This document shows positions 63,456-64,000 of a stretch of 64,000 nucleotides of DNA, in pieces; the stretch's first letter is position 1, and each line of letters begins with the position of its first letter. A program made the position numbers and the translations under genes. The DNA comes from Paramecium pentaurelia (lineage: Eukaryota; Ciliophora; Oligohymenophorea; Peniculida; Parameciidae). The notes under the pieces were generated by a model. It saw only the letters and a list, made by a program, of their open reading frames with translations, did not search any database and was not told the origin of the DNA. The stretch is from NCBI GenBank assembly GCA_905183005.1, contig CAJJDO010000094.1:8596-72595 (forward strand), given 5' to 3'.

Positions 63456-64000
63456 TTTGCGTATAATTAAAATTTTAAAAATCTTTCTAAAAACATTTTA
63501 AAATTGTCACTGTGATATTTATAGATTTTAATAATAGTTTTTAAAAATATATGAGGTGTCTTCCTTTATCATAAAATAAAATCAGAAATTTAGAGTTCAT
63601 GGTGTTAAAACAGTGATTATAGGGTAAAAATAAGCACAAAGAAAACAATATTTCAAACTTTTCATATCATAAATAAGTATGATAAAGAAGAGTATTGAAA
63701 GAATATAAAAAACAATTTTTAGCTAAAAGGATAGGTTAATTTATCTAAATTAGTCAAATTTCTTGATTCTTCGCCCTTTAAATTGGGATCAAAGATATTT
63801 CTTCAAAAAAAAATGAGATGTGATTCTCTAAAATATCAATAATAAATTAGTATGTTTATAAAAATGAATAGTCATATGATCATAAGTTCTAGCGTTTGAG
63901 AATGAAAACTAAGTAATATAAGTGAACTATTAGGAATTGTTGTAATCACCTATCTAAATTTTGATAATATTTCCTTATTATTTAATAATAAGTTAACATA
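63456..64000. other. Upstream region of the membrane protein gene, no other gene seen
   Basis: AT-rich DNA holding the presumed promoter of the minus-strand gene. No coding signal is seen to the window end. Confidence 0.5.

Noticed and set aside
1..64000. CRISPR arrays, bacterial operons, ribosome binding sites or telomeric repeats
   Set aside because: None is seen. The sequence is nuclear ciliate DNA, and no C4A2/C3A3-type repeat occurs in the window.

Overview
The window reads as ciliate DNA of Paramecium type, very AT-rich. Real reading frames run through TAA and TAG, which must be read as glutamine, and end only at TGA. Introns are 22-26 nt, GTA...TAG. There is a Paramecium surface-antigen gene copy with the CYW...C motif. 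Standard-code ORF calls are therefore nearly all shadows of other frames. The species cannot be fixed from the sequence. Several things point to germline (micronuclear) sequence rather than compact macronuclear DNA: long stretches without genes, remnants of a non-LTR retrotransposon and a Tc1/mariner transposase, broken gene copies, and TA-bounded inserts that look like internal eliminated sequences (IESs).

Layout. 1-5.7 kb: AT-rich DNA with an unrecognised decayed coding stretch, a LINE endonuclease remnant and a Tc1/mariner fragment, ending at a one-N contig joint (5683). 5.7-8.4 kb (-): broken cysteine-rich secreted-protein gene. 8.4-12.9 kb: no gene seen, with a 776-N gap. 12.9-17.5 kb (-): broken surface-antigen gene with a probable 109-bp IES. 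18.1-24 kb (+): decayed cysteine-rich sequence, split by a tRNA-Pro that appears twice because of a contig-edge duplication. 24.2-27.2 kb (+): intact gene for a zinc-module/coiled-coil/TLDc protein, with a nearly identical inverted copy of part of its TLDc domain at 30.5-30.9 kb. 32.5-34.1 kb (+): WD40 protein. 34-42.9 kb: small ORFs, remnants and a second contig-edge duplication. 42.9-47.5 kb (+): large cysteine-rich gene with three introns and two one-base frame breaks. 47.5-58.5 kb: long gene-poor DNA with decayed coding pieces. 58.5-63.5 kb (-): intact 1635-residue cysteine-rich polytopic membrane protein.

The strongest observation concerns the two duplicated blocks. Each pair is joined by a single N, and the two copies differ by exactly one TA-bounded segment (121 bp and 84 bp) whose ends resemble the Paramecium IES consensus TAYAGYNR. 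The simplest reading is that IES-retaining and IES-free contigs were left side by side instead of being merged.

Themes. Extracellular cysteine-rich proteins dominate: one intact, one nearly intact, and at least three broken relatives plus the surface antigen. The two intracellular genes (TLDc and WD40) share a related N-terminal zinc-module and helical design. Many frame breaks are losses of one base, often in a homopolymer, so some 'pseudogenes' may owe part of their damage to base-calling.
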